From Absidia repens (lineage: Eukaryota > Mucoromycota > Mucoromycetes > Mucorales > Cunninghamellaceae), in assembly GCA_002105175.1 (NCBI GenBank), contig MCGE01000005.1, positions 1,922,001 through 1,986,000 of the forward strand: a stretch of 64,000 bases of DNA, given 5' to 3'. Positions 13,616 through 26,115 of the stretch are shown here, in pieces (positions within the stretch are counted from its first letter, which is position 1; each line of letters starts with the position of its first letter). Under the pieces are notes generated by a model. It was not told where the DNA came from and searched no databases. It saw nothing but the letters and a program-made list of their open reading frames with translations. The position numbers were made by a program, and so were the translations under genes.

Positions 13616-16600
13616 ATGATTAGTCCTATGAATGAAGTTCCCAATAACTTCAATAAACATACTTTGAATAGTATGATGCAGGTAAAATAAAACACGGTTT
13701 CTTTTATTTATTTTTTATTCATCCTTCTTTTCTCATTTAGAGAGCCAAGATGTTACAGCAGCAAGGTGAAAAGGAAGACTCCAACCAGGAACTGGCTCAT
13801 ATTATGCACACTTTGCGAAATATTCAACACTCTTCTTCAAGACAGGCACAGCCTATGGCTATGGACCCCAGTGAAGTGCCTCCAAACACTGGTAACAAGG
13901 ATGGTAAGCCTGACTTTTTTTATTTCTTCCTTCTTCCTTCTTCCTTCTTCCTTCTTCCTTCTTCAACCAATTAATTCTTTAATAATAACTTTAATAGAAT
14001 CTACCAGCAAGGCTTCGTTTACAACTACACAACTCACCACTCTACGGCACCAAATTCTTGCGTTCAAACTTATCTCGAAAAATATGCCACTACCACCTTA
14101 TTTGCAGCAAGCATTACTATCACCGTCACAACAATCTCTCTCCTCTGTCGCAACACCTGCCAATGAACGGTCAGTCAACGCCACAGACATGAACAGCAAC
14201 ATTGATGGCAGCAAATCTGGCTCTGGCGAACCTATGCAAGAAGACTCTTCCAAAGAGTTCAATGCCTATGCTTCACCCTACACCTTGATACATCGATCAA
14301 CACATTCCTCTTCGAATCGACTGCGACCTCATCATCAGCGATTATTGGTACCTAGCATCACTCCATTTGGAATGGATTCCTATTCAATTATAACTGAAAG
14401 GGAACGTAGAATACAATCAAGGATCAAGTACCGTTTGGGTGAACTGGAAAAACTACCTAGCAATCTGATCGATCACGGTTCTCAAAATATGTGGTCTGTG
14501 CAACAAGAAGATCCGCACCATGGTAGTGCCAAACTTCGTGCTGTCATTGAACTCAAATCTTTGCGACTCCTCTCAAAACAGAAAAAGGTAAAAGACTTTC
14601 AACTTAGTATTATTATTATGTATCAAACTCATCTTCCATTTTATTATCGCATCGTACGTGGCATTAGCTTCGTGAACAGGTCATACATGCTATCAATCCA
14701 TCCACCACTCTCTCTACTTCTGCTGACAGGCTGGCATATCGACGTATGAAGAAACAGACCTTGCGCGAAGCCCGTATGACAGAAAAGATCGAACGCCAAC
14801 AACGATTGAACAGAGAACACCGCGAAAAGCAAAAACATATGGACTACTTGCAATCGATTTGTGATCATGGACGTACGCTAGTTATGGGCCACTATGAACA
14901 CAAGGCGAAACAGTCGAAATTGGGTCGTGCCGTTTTACAGTATCATCTCTATATTGAAAAAGAAGAACAAAAGAAGATCGAACGTATCTCGAAGGAACGT
15001 ATTCAAGCTCTTAAGAACGACGATGAAGAAGCCTACATGAAATTGATTGACGAAGCCAAGGATACTCGATTGACACAGCTCTTAAAGCAGACCGGTGAAT
15101 TCTTGGGAAGTCTTACTTTGGCAGTTGTCGACCAACAAAACGATCCCGTACATACACATGACCTTCAAGATGATATGGACCACGATGACACGGTAAGAGA
15201 TAAAATGTTGATATATAAAAGTTATTTCATTCAAAGACTCATTTTGATTTTTTTGGGGGCGGATTCGATCTTATAGCCTGTTGAAGGAAAGGACGACTAT
15301 TACCAAGTAACGCATCGTATCAAGGAAGCCGTGACTCAACCCTCCATTCTTATCGGTGGTAAACTGAAAGAATACCAGGTAAAAGAGGATCAAAAAGGAG
15401 ATGTACTTTGGTAGTGAAGAATGAAAACTGATTTTTTTCTTCTTTGAATATTAGATCAAAGGGCTACAGTGGATGGTATCGCTTTATAACAATCATTTAA
15501 ATGGAATTCTTGCCGATGAAATGGGGCTTGGAAAGACGATTCAAACTCTCAGTCTGATCACATACCTTATTGAACACAAACGACAACTAGGGCCTTTCCT
15601 CATTATCGTACCATTGTCGTAAGTATCTGATTTTTTAGTTTTATTTTTCATAGTACCTGAATTTATATATTTACTTCTTTTCTGTAGAACACTACCAAAT
15701 TGGGTACTGGAATTCGAAAAATGGGCTCCGTCTATCAGCAAAATCGTCTACAAAGGCAATCCTCAATCCCGCCGGCCACTCCAAGCTAGTATCAAACATG
15801 GCGATTTCCAAGTTTTATTGACAACATTTGACTACATCATCAAGGACCGTCCCATTCTATGCAAGGTGAAGTGGACTTATATGATCATTGATGAAGGACA
15901 CCGTATGAAAAATGCCAACTCCAAATTGACATCTGTGCTGCGCCAATATTATTCAACAAGATATCGCCTAATTTTGACTGGTACTCCCCTACAGGTAAAT
16001 AAATAAATCAATACAGTGGATGGTAGCCGACGATGGTTATAAAGTATAGTCATTTGGCTGACTCTTTATCAATTACATATTTAGAACAACTTACCAGAAC
16101 TTTGGGCTCTTTTGAATTTTATCCTTCCAAAAATCTTTAAAAGTGTCAAGTCCTTTGAAGAATGGTTCAATACTCCTTTCTCCAACCAAGGTGTCCAAGA
16201 TCGCGTGGGACTCAATGAAGAAGAACAACTATTGATTATCAAAAGGCTTCATAAGGTGCTCCGACCTTTTTTACTTCGTCGACTGAAACGAGATGTGGAA
16301 TCTGAATTGCCTGACAAGGTGGAACGTGTGATCAAGTGTAAGCTGTCGCCGTTACAATCCAAGATTTACAGTCAAATGAAAAAACATGGTATTCTCTTTA
16401 CTGGCGATATTGAAAAAGGGTAAGTGTTATAAAAACAAGGAAACGAGATACATGGTGTACTTACAATGTTTTCTTTTTGTAGAAGTAAAAAGGGAGTCAA
16501 AGGTCTCAACAACACACTGATGCAACTTCGAAAAATCTGCAATCATCCATTTGTGTTCGAACAGGTGGAAAACGCTATCAATCCTTTACGCCGCTCAAAC

Positions 16601-18221
16601 GAACTTCTCTTCCGTGTATCAGGAAAATTCGAATTACTGGATAGAATGCTTCCGAAATTAGAGCGAACTGGTCATCGGGTAAGTACTATATATGTACACG
16701 AAAATAGTTTGACAGCTGTATTAACCTTCTCCTTTTTTTAGGTTTTGATATTCTTTCAAATGACACAAATTATGAGTATCATGGAAGATTTCCTGGCCTA
16801 CCGTGGGTTCAATTATCTGCGTTTGGATGGCTCAACAAAGGTAATTGGCATTCGTTAAGTTCAAGTGATTATATATCTGCCTCAAACTAAATGTTTCTTT
16901 TATTTTCAATAGGCTGATGATCGATCAATGATGCTCAAACAATTCAATGCGCCTGGCTCCCCTTACTCTGTCTTTTTACTAAGTACGCGTGCTGGTGGCT
17001 TGGGCCTTAACTTGCAATCCGCCGATACAGTTATCATCTTTGACTCTGACTGGAATCCTCATCAAGATTTACAAGCCCAAGATCGTGCGCATCGTATTGG
17101 CCAAACAAAAGAAGTCAGAATCTTCAGATTGGTATCAGCGAATTCAGTGGAAGAAAACATATTGGCAAGAGCAAATTACAAGTTGGACATTGATGGCAAG
17201 GTGATCCAGGCCGGTAAATTCGATAATCGAAGCACCGAAGAGGACCGGGAAGCATTTTTGGTAAGATACAAAGTAGTATTGTTTGACACCTGACCACCTT
17301 TTTTTACTAACCAGCCCATTTTATATTTGTCTACGCAACTAGCGAACCCTTTTGGAAGACAAAAACGATGACCAATCTAGTGATGATGAAGATGATGTGA
17401 TTGACGACGAAGAACTGAATCAAATCCTCTTACGAAAAGATGAAGAACTTGAAGTATTTGCCAAAGTGGATGCAGAAAAGGAAAAAGAAGACATGGAATG
17501 GTGGCGTCGCATTGGCGGTCGAGGCAACAAGGTGGAACGACTTATTCAAGACGCAGAATTGCCTGAAATATACCAACGGGATGATTATGTACCTCGCAAT
17601 GATGACGATGACAATGAATATGGCCGTGGCCAACGTGTACGGGAAGAAGTTCGATATGACTATGGTGGCACTGATGATGAATTATCTGACGTAAGTAATA
17701 TAAAGATGTCCTGCTTGACGATCAACTGATACTCATAATTGCACCATTTGTATATATAGCTATTACTCGATGATGATGAAATGGATGAGAACGAAGGTAT
17801 TCAAAAAGGACCTAGACGGCCAAAAGTGCGTGCCAAATCCAATGGTGATACAAGCAATAGTCGTCGTAGTGGCGGACGTAAACGGGAAGCATCATCTGAC
17901 TCTGACGGACCTAGGAAGAAAATTGGAAAAATGAAACAAGTTGATGGACAGCCGGTAAGTATAAAAGGAAAATTTGGGGAATGAATCGATGGAAAATTAA
18001 TTAGTTTTATATTATTTCTGTGACATTAGCCAAAACGAGGACGACGATCAACACACAATGACATTGATGGACCTGACACTGTATCACCCCGTGTTAGAAA
18101 ACAAATGACGGATATCTTTGAACAAGTTTACAATGCTGCTATGGAAGCCCGTGAAGATGATGAAGAGTAAGTTATAACCGCAAAGTATCTAGTATAAAGA
18201 AACAAGCACATACTCACCTCG

Positions 18222-18253
<32 letters not shown>

Positions 18254-18646
18254 TGTACGATTCAGTACTTATCGTGAACTTAGTGATTTGTTCATGACAT
18301 TGGTCAGCAAAAGTGATTATCCGACATACTACACCATGATCAAAAATCCAATCTCAATGGAAATTATTGAAAAGCGTATCCATTCACCTTATTATCGCAC
18401 CATACAGCAATTTAGGAATGACTTTGTCCTCATGTATGAAAATGCTAGAACATTTAACGAAGAAGGATCGTTTGTATATGAGGATGCCAATACATTACAG
18501 GTAAGACAACCCCATAAAAGCGGAGTTTATCACAAGATCTCACCATAAAAAAAACTTTTTTATCCTAGTCCATTGTGGAAGCCAAATTGGATGAACTGTG
18601 TCCTGATGGTGTTATGCCTACATCTACCTTTGCGAATAGAATTTAA
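13616..18646 (+). CDS. STH1: SWI/SNF-family chromatin-remodelling ATPase (Snf2/Sth1/BRG1 type)
   Basis: A large spliced gene (about 17 exons, roughly 1,300 residues) for the motor subunit of a SWI/SNF or RSC complex, which slides or evicts nucleosomes. Domains in order: QLQ ([17 protein letters not shown], about 14010-14110); HSA ([18 protein letters not shown] through [10 protein letters not shown]); helicase lobe 1 with [22 protein letters not shown] and LTGTPLQNNL; lobe 2 with [17 protein letters not shown] and [11 protein letters not shown]; SnAC ([11 protein letters not shown]...RTLLEDK...EELNQIL); and a C-terminal bromodomain (about 18290-18600) with [17 protein letters not shown]. The start is placed at the first in-frame ATG ([11 protein letters not shown]); MNEVPNN twelve bases later is an alternative. 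The stop is TAA and the poly(A) signal is AATAAA at 18769. Snf2 and Sth1 cannot be told apart here. An intron carries an ATT repeat at 18223-18253. Confidence 0.93.
18223..18253. repeat. (ATT)n microsatellite in an intron
   Basis: About ten consecutive ATT units lie in the intron just upstream of the bromodomain exon of the SWI/SNF ATPase gene. Confidence 0.9.
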
Positions 18647-18768
18647 AGATTAGTGATAGGATGCTTAGCTTAGCTCTACTACTCTTTTTTTTTTGTCTAC
18701 TACTATTATCTATTACCATTCCCTTATTCTTTCCTTTTGCGTTTTCTGTATATATTTTAAACTCGAAC

Positions 18769-18774
18769 AATAAA
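18769..18774 (+). terminator. Poly(A) signal AATAAA of the SWI/SNF ATPase gene
   Basis: A canonical AATAAA lies 123 bp after the stop codon, in a T-rich 3' region. Confidence 0.6.
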
Positions 18775-19018
18775 GTCAAAACCAATCAACTGTTTTTTGT
18801 CGATCCGAAGATCTTTTTTCGCACACTGTGTATCCTGTGATTTTATTGGTCCAGATTTTTTATTTTTGGAGCCTTAAACAAAGAAATGTTTCTGATTTTT
18901 CCATTTTTCCCTATTTCCTTCTCTCTCTCTCTCTTTTACATATCCAGCCCCTCCCTTCCTCCCCTTGTCTCTTCCTTCTCTCTCTCTCTCTTTTTCTCGA
19001 TACACACGTATATTATTC

Positions 19019-19720
19019 ATGACAACCTTGCCTAGTCCACCATTATCGCCCGTAGATGCTCCTTATACCTCAACCAAATTAATGACATCACCTACCAGAC
19101 GAGGGTATCGAAAAGAACATCATCGACATCCTGAACGACGACGAGATACATTTGAGTTATTACAGGCACTTGTGATCGAACATCAGCGACTGGAGCAACA
19201 GGAATATGAAACCATGTTAAAGCAAGCACCCTCGATCTCATGCCGAACGCCAACGAAGCTTCCCAAAGGTATTCTTGTCAACACCTCCAACCGGGAACAC
19301 AATGACAGTGAAGTCAATGCACAACAAACATCTCAGCTACGACCATCAACAAGAACAAACAACAAAGCTGAATTGACATTGAATGATTCACACTCGTTGT
19401 CCCGTGACAAGGATCATTTTTGTCCCACAATTCCACCATCTTCGATACCAGCCACTGAACGTTCACCACCACGATCTTCAAAGATAGCGTTTGCACTATC
19501 GCCTCCTATAACACCGTCGTCTTCATCATTATCATCCTCTTCAGCGATAGCAAGGCCTTATTCTTCTTCACCATCACCATTATCGTCCTCGTATTCTTCG
19601 CCAGTCTCCTCATCATCATCGTCTCCCTCTCAAGCTCCTCGCCACTCTGTTGTCCGATTTTCAGTTAACCCACCAAAAATATACAGATATCCGAAATTAC
19701 CTGGCAACCAAGAAATTTGA
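19019..19720 (+). CDS. Hypothetical Ser/Pro-rich protein
   Basis: A single-exon ORF of 233 residues from the ATG at 19019. A CT-rich leader precedes it (about 18910-18995), and AATAAA at 20011 lies downstream, so it looks expressed. I do not recognise a family. Visible features are a short charged helix-like segment (RRDTFELLQALVIEHQRLEQ, about residues 41-60), a central Thr/Ser/Pro-rich low-complexity region, a serine run, and a more ordered tail (VVRFSVNPPKIYRYPKLPGN). The 'V+FSxNPPxxxxY' tail resembles short motifs near the C-termini of some unrelated fungal regulatory proteins; I would not assign function from it. An upstream in-frame ATG at 18965 adds 18 residues of pyrimidine-tract translation and is less likely to be the start. 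Confidence 0.6.
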   Translation: MTTLPSPPLSPVDAPYTSTKLMTSPTRRGYRKEHHRHPERRRDTFELLQALVIEHQRLEQQEYETMLKQAPSISCRTPTKLPKGILVNTSNREHNDSEVNAQQTSQLRPSTRTNNKAELTLNDSHSLSRDKDHFCPTIPPSSIPATERSPPRSSKIAFALSPPITPSSSSLSSSSAIARPYSSSPSPLSSSYSSPVSSSSSSPSQAPRHSVVRFSVNPPKIYRYPKLPGNQEI

Positions 19721-20010
19721 ATCCCCCTTCTCCACAAGGAACAATTATATGTGTAGTTTAGTTAGTATATAGTTTATTTAATGCCTTACCTCTCCTTCCC
19801 CTCGCCATTTGGTGCATTTTGTTTATAGGTATATGTTTATATATGTATATAGTTTTAGTCATATCACATCATATCTCTCACAATATATTTGTAATTAGTT
19901 AGTTATCACCACCCTCTTCTCCCATTCACTCAATTATACATAGTTCTTTCCCTCCCTGTCTATTAGTCTATATTCCCTTCTCTCATTTATTTATATTATT
20001 TTTTCTTTGA

Positions 20011-20016
20011 AATAAA
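20011..20016 (+). terminator. Poly(A) signal of the hypothetical Ser/Pro-rich gene
   Basis: AATAAA lies about 290 bp after the stop codon, following a long AT-rich 3' region. Confidence 0.45.
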
Positions 20017-20694
20017 GAAAACAAGCTTGTACTATATCTATCCTATCAAATGCAAATTTAGTGATGTGTCTGTTGAAGGCCGAATACAATAAAAAAAGAA
20101 ACTTTCTAGGTATAATACTGTTACAAAAAATAAATAAGAAGCTTAGGTCTAAATAGGAACCACATTTGTTATTGAGTGACGTTGAACCGTCGGTAGCTTG
20201 GTTCAGGTACTGTACCTCACACTGAGCACAGTTCTTTTTTTGGGGTGATACGGCTATGTTGTGATTGCCAATTTCTTGGAATGACGCCGTGCTGAACTTC
20301 GAACGATTTACGACTGGTTTTTTTTTTCTCCATGCCATCCCCACGTAGATAAAGTCTGCCAGTTTTTACTTTTTGAAAGCTCCGTCATGGTATCACAAAT
20401 ATTTTTCTTTTATCTACTTACTTTCAGTCAAAAACATTATTCATTTATTAGTATTATTGTTTTATAACCAATTTTCTAGCTGGAATCAGCAGCTAATTTC
20501 AAGTTGACAGCAGGTCGTGGAGGAGCGCATTACCGAATTAAGGATCAAAAAAAATGGATCAATATTTAAAGACCGCTAGGTGTATCTTCCTTTTTTTTTT
20601 TTTGTCAACGTCATTTTTTTTTAGACTTACGCACTGTTGAAATAGGCGACGCGAAATATTCTCTCTTTCGCTTTTCTCCACTCCCCCTTTTTTG

Positions 20695-20703
20695 TATAAA
20701 TAT
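20695..20703 (+). promoter_or_regulatory. TATA box of proteasome beta-3
   Basis: TATAAATAT lies 15 bp upstream of the ATG at 20718 and follows a CT-rich tract. This implies a very short 5' leader, or a transcription start upstream of it. Confidence 0.45.
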
Positions 20704-20717
20704 ACAACAAATCCATC

Positions 20718-21794
20718 ATGGTAAGTATATATGTATATATATATATATATATAAAGGAAATGAACCAGGAGCCCCTCTCTTTTCAGCTATCTGACTAGTC
20801 TGGCTTGACTGTGGCCCAACTGAAATAATAGATGATTCATAAAGATTGATCTTACTCATGTTTTTTCTTTTTTTTTTTGTAGTCGATTATGCAATATAAT
20901 GGTGGCTCTGTTGTAGCCATGGTTGGAAAAGACTGTGTGGCCATTGCTGCTGATAAACGACTGGGCCAACAATTCATGACTGTGTCTACCGAATTCCAAA
21001 AGATGTTTCAAGCCTCGGAAAAGAGCTTCATTGGCTTACCTGGTCTAGCCACTGATGTTTTGACTTTGTAAGTAAACGAGCCAGATATTATTCATGTCCG
21101 CCAAATACTCATTCCTTCTTTTTTGTCAGGGCTGAACGATTTCGATTCAAGGTGAATATGTATAAAATGCGTGAAGAACGGGATATCGAACCAAAAACAC
21201 TAGCGCACATGGTATCATCAACATTATATGAACGAAGGTAAATATAAAAAATAAAAAAGGAGGGAGGCAGGAGGGGATGATCATCATAGTACGATAATAA
21301 TTCGGGCCAGATTGCGATGGGCAAGGGTTATGTGCGTATACTCTATAGCTAATTGATCTTCCTTTGTATATAGATTCGGTCCTTATTTTGTGGAACCGGT
21401 AGTGGCAGGTTTAGGGAAGGACAATAAACCATTTATTTGCTCCATGGATTTGATTGGGTGCATCAACTTTGCAAAGGATTTTGTAGTAAGTGGTACTGCT
21501 GGTCCCAATCTTTATGGGATGTGTGAGTCTCTTTGGGAACCTGATCTTGAACCTGAAGACCTCTTTGAAACCATCTCTCAAGCTTTACTCAATGCTCAAG
21601 ACCGGGACGCTCTTTCTGGATGGGGTGCCGTGGTCCATATCATGTAAGCTATTATTTTTTTTGGAAGAAAATAAAATAAGGACAGTCATGGAACACGATG
21701 CATTGATCAAATACTCATACCTTATTTATACTCTTCTTCCCTTAGCACCGCAGACAAAATTATCACCAAAACGTTGAAATCTCGACAAGATTAG
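20718..21794 (+). CDS. PUP3: 20S proteasome subunit beta type-3
   Basis: The beta-3 subunit of the 20S core particle, a structural and non-catalytic beta subunit. About 204 residues, the usual length. The first exon is the ATG alone: the donor GTAAGT follows it immediately, and the coding sequence resumes at about 20881 as [20 protein letters not shown]. The family hallmarks are SIMx[44 protein letters not shown] (here [16 protein letters not shown]), and the [10 protein letters not shown] end. The final exon reads [15 protein letters not shown]. There is no catalytic N-terminal threonine, as expected for beta-3. The intron after the ATG holds a TA microsatellite (about 20733-20755). The poly(A) signal is at 21856. 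Confidence 0.95.
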
Positions 21795-21855
21795 TTATAG
21801 TTTACACTTCTTTTTATTTTATTTTTTATATACATTTATTTCCATTTGTCTCGTC

Positions 21856-21861
21856 AATAAA
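21856..21861 (+). terminator. Poly(A) signal of PUP3
   Basis: AATAAA lies 62 bp after the PUP3 stop codon. Confidence 0.65.
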
Positions 21862-22684
21862 GATATGTACTGATTTTACCAAAAAAAAAAAAGCATGCGT
21901 ATTTTTTTTTTTTGTTTACTGTGGAAATATTATGCAGGATTCTAAAAAGACACAATATATTTTGTGAGCAGTATGCAAAAGATGTAAAGGATATATGTAT
22001 ATGGGTATTATCACTAAAGGTTGGATACGATGATGAGCGGTTGTGAATGTGATGATTATGCCGAAAGGTGACTGATTGTAATGATTGCATGAGTAATCAT
22101 TGAAAGTGTCTTCTATATCTCTAATTTTGTTTTTCAGGCAATGTTGATTTTATAATACTCTTCAGCATTAGAGATCCCTTTTTTTTTGCCAATATTTTCT
22201 ATTAGAGAAGAGTGCAAATTGAGGAATAATCATGTCATTGGTACCACAGATGCTTTTTTGAAGAAAGTCCGGGCTGGCTGCGAGTAATTTTACATCCAAA
22301 AACTTTTGCACCTACCATGGATACTATGCATTAGATAAAACGACACTCTGATCAATCGCTATAACAATCGCTCACGATAACTCGCTATGAAAACTAATTT
22401 ATCTGCGTGCCATTATATGATGAAGGGACATTTTTGACAAAACAAAAAAAAAAGTCTTTACTAACTATCGATAGTAAAAATGAAGGACATGGTGGTGGTA
22501 CCAGTGGTACACCTATTTTTTTGCGGATCAAGTATCGTAAAATCTCAAGTTGGATCCTTTTTTTTTTTTGTCCCCATCAACGCCGCACATGCATTTTGCA
22601 TATACCCGTCAGACAGAGCACTCAGAACAAAGTCGTCTAACACCCAAACTTTTTCCATATACATATACACCATTCAATAAAACA

Positions 22685-23070
22685 AACTAAATGCTTGAGA
22701 GAGATTAATGATAAAAATGTCAAGATACATTTTATTCAGATTGTAGATATAAAGCATAACAACTAAAACTAAAATGTACTAATAAAGGTGTTCGTAGCAC
22801 TACCCTTTGGAGGAAGACTAATATAAAGATGCTGGTCCCGAATTCCTGAATTCAAAATGAAAAGGTTTCCCCATGATGTTTGTATTGCATCTTTCAAAAT
22901 GCCTCTGATTCAAATTCTAACACTAATCCATGATCACTACCGCCTCAATGAGGCTATCAATGAAGTCGATGTACTGAAAAATAGAAAAGAAAATGAAAGA
23001 GAAAGAAGAGGGAAAGAAAAAAAAAGGAGAGAAAATAAAATGGGGAGATCCAGTCTGCGGAGTGTGAAAA
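22685..23070 (-). repeat. Interspersed repeat family A, copy 3 (variant subtype)
   Basis: Shares ATTTTATTCAGAT, AAAAGGTTTCCCCATG and CTAACACTAATCCATGATCA. It differs from most copies in having TGTTTGTATTGCATCTTTCA and a degenerate end GCGGAGTGTGAAA. The same differences occur in copy 10 near the right edge, so these two form a subtype. Confidence 0.65.
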
Positions 23071-25332
23071 GGCGGGGTGCCGTCATGACCAGCACTGCTT
23101 AGCCAGTAAACCAGCACTTTTCAGACAACTGCTATTAGTATTTCAGCATGAAACAGTAAAGGAGAATTTTGACCTGAGATTGCTAATACTATGCCTTGCA
23201 TTTATTGAACTAACAATGACTTCTAAATAAGTGTCAGCAAAACTTCCTGTTTTTGTCTATAGCTTGCCCAGCCAACTATTTTCACACCGACATTACCTAA
23301 TATAGAACGTAATCACTGTACATAAATACATTATATATCAGTCAATGGTTTCAGTATGTCGTCCAGACAACAAATGCTTGATAATTTTTGAGAAGTACAA
23401 GGTATATGTCCTATATTTTCAACCGATTGACTCAATGATGCGCTAAACACTTGCACAAGACTTCATCTACAACCAAGAATTTCCAGTCACTTGTATGGTA
23501 CCTTTTTTTCTCTCTTTTTTTTTTTTTTCTTTAAAAATCGGTTTCAGAGTCAGCGCTGAGTCGATTCTGATTTAAACAAATTAGTTCTCAAAAGGGGTTA
23601 TAAATCTCGAAAAAACCCTAGCTACATTCAGACTATGATATAAAAATCAATTTGAGCTTGAAAGGGTGCGATATTTCTGCTATGCCGGAAAAGGAAATCA
23701 ACAAAAACGAACAAGGGGAAGAGGGAAACTGGAAAAGATCGGGAAAGATATGAATGACTCAATTAGATAATATCTATCATTTCTTGGGTTTCATACAACT
23801 ATTATAAGGATTTGCATATGCATGATCCAAAGAATGGCTGATAGGAAACACAGAAATAATAATAATAAAGTATATTCATTGTTTAGGCATAGGAAAGCAT
23901 TGGTCCCAGCGCCATTTGCATGGTACCTATCATATTTTTCCCAGCTTTTTTTTTTTTTAAGAGACACTGTGAGAAATACCATTAGCTCATATTTGACATG
24001 TGAGGTGTTGGACAAACAGAATCCAACTTTGGACAAGTAAAAAAAAAAAAGTATGCATGATTACAATAAAAGGTAAAGTCCGCTTCTAATCCCACCAAAA
24101 AAGAATGAGATGAGAAATGAAATAATCGAACCATTTTTCAGTTTTTGTATTAAATAAACTTCGATTACACTGCATAAGAATAAGAAAAAAAAGAAAAAGG
24201 GATCGCCCATGACTCGTTACCAATTATAGACTAGCCACCTGGTAACAAAAACTCGGGAATCTTTGGACTTTAAATTCCTCTTTAATTGCTTTAGGCTTGG
24301 ATTATATGAAAACAAGTATAGAAGAAGTAAAAAAAAATGCATCATCGATTTTGTTACAATTTTAGTTTAAAGATGACAGGTGTGATTAGAGCAGTTATAT
24401 GATCGAGATCTTTTACCCCTGGAAAATGGTAATAATAATAAAAATAAACCCATTCAAACACCGCCCGACATTCATGGTAAGGATGAATTGTATGGATCTA
24501 TGACATATAATTTAACCAATGAAACCTGTTTTTGGAAAATAGTTGAGGAAATGGAAGGTACTCTGAGATTTTCCATGGAAGAAAATGGAAATGCGGTACA
24601 ATGATGTACACACGTACCATACTTGCACCCAGTTTTTATAGTTTGATCTTTTGTTGCTGATCTGGTAGATTCACATTGCACAACATGAATGTTTTTTTTA
24701 TCTTGAATTCTATTCATGTAAATGTTAAAATAAAGGAATTAGGCTCGTCAATGTATAGATCACGTTTTTCATTGACACATTCAATGGTGCATTTGTGTCA
24801 CCACAGGAAATGAAGTGGGATTACAGTTGGTTTTTTGGTATCACACACTGGAAAAGATGAAACTTTTTCGGCTTTATTGAATTACTGAGTAATGATGATT
24901 TTTATGATAGTAGTAATAGTAGTAGTATATTGTAAAAGTGAAAAAAAAAATGATGTAGAGGAGGGAAAGGAAGGGGGAATCAAAATATGTATATTGACGG
25001 TTAATTAAATGAATGAAAGATATGTAAATGAGTGAATAAATAAAAATAAAAAAAACAGAAAAATGCTTATAGTAAAATCAAAAAGGAATGTAATGGTAGA
25101 AGGATGGTATGAGTACTTGAAAAGGAAAACAAGTAGGAATATAAATAAATCAAAAAAAAAAAGCTGCTCAGCTTTTGTATTAGTCAATGATCAAAAAGAA
25201 AAAATGGGGTGAGCGGAATTTAAAATCGGCATAAAATATCGGAGGATACGGGATCTTCATAGAGAAAAAGTAAAATAAAACAAATGAGGGGTGGGGGGAA
25301 GGGAGCAGTGACATAGTAGAATGATTTAATTG

Positions 25333-26115
25333 TTATTGATAAGAGCGACAATTAAAGTGATTTTTTTCTTGATGGTTTTGTTTTTGCTGCTCTAATAAAT
25401 TGGAATCCCATTGTTCACGTTTTGATGATTGACGTTTATTTTGAAACCAGATTTGCACAGCACGGGGCTCCATGCCTAATTTTTCCCCGAGCTCTTCTCG
25501 GAGACCAGTCGAAGGAAAAGCAGTATGTTCAAACACATGTTCCAAAACCATGATCTGTGTTGGACTTGCACGTTTACGTTTAGCTTTGACTGATGAATAA
25601 CTGTGGGTGGGTAAATAATGAGCGCAAATCAGGTCACTGTTGATCGTTATGTAGTTTCCGTGAGCTGGTGGAGAGCGATAAGGGTGGTGTCGATGATAAG
25701 AGGATGATTCGTTTTTTCTTATGAAGGGGCCTGGTGATGATGAGGATGATATATGACGATTGGATTGATGATCATGCTTGGGGTAATCTGAACGAGCATA
25801 TTCGTTGGCTGTATTAGATCCAGTATCTGTAAAAATAGGAAATGACGTTCTAAAAGTGGAAATAGGAGGTGTACGTGGAGACAATGTCGATACTGTGGAT
25901 GAATCACATTCTGATTGGCTAGATGGTGATCTTGTATATATATCTTCGTTAGTAATGGTAGTAGTATCATAGGTGGTGGAGGTGGTGGTATTGTCGCATA
26001 GAAGATTTTGGATCGAAAGTACAGGGTTAGGTGCCTATTTAAAAAAATAAAATTGTTTTTTAGCGTGATTTAATTTTTTTGGATATTTTTGTCAAAATCA
26101 AATATTTACAGGCAT
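25333..26115 (-). CDS. Homeobox transcription factor
   Basis: A two-exon gene of 235 residues. The homeodomain spans roughly residues 150-210: KAKRKRASPTQIMVLEHVF, then SLG-like helix II (STGLREELGEKLGMEPRAVQ) and the recognition helix IWFQNKRQSSKRE. WFQN is intact, but the usual R-R of WFQNRR is K-R here. The region before it is Ser/Thr/Pro and His-rich and resembles a regulatory tail. Exon 2 (25333-26034) has no in-frame ATG before the homeodomain. A 6-nt exon (ATGCCT, 26110-26115) joined by a 75-bp intron gives MPAPNPVLSIQNLLCDN, whose 'SIQNLL' start resembles a short N-terminal motif of other fungal homeobox proteins (memory-based). Binding targets are unknown. Confidence 0.85.

Larger units (their letters stand above)
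21795..25332. other. Gene-free region between PUP3 and the homeobox gene
   Basis: About 3.5 kb with only short, low-complexity reading frames. A repeat family A copy sits at 22685-23070. The rest is AT-rich with homopolymer tracts (for example 23511-23530). I found no RNA gene and no conserved protein fragment. Confidence 0.55.

Noticed and set aside
19991..20344. Minus-strand frame of 117 codons between the Ser/Pro-rich gene and PUP3
   Set aside because: No recognisable motif, no splice partners, and it lies over the poly(A) region of the upstream gene.
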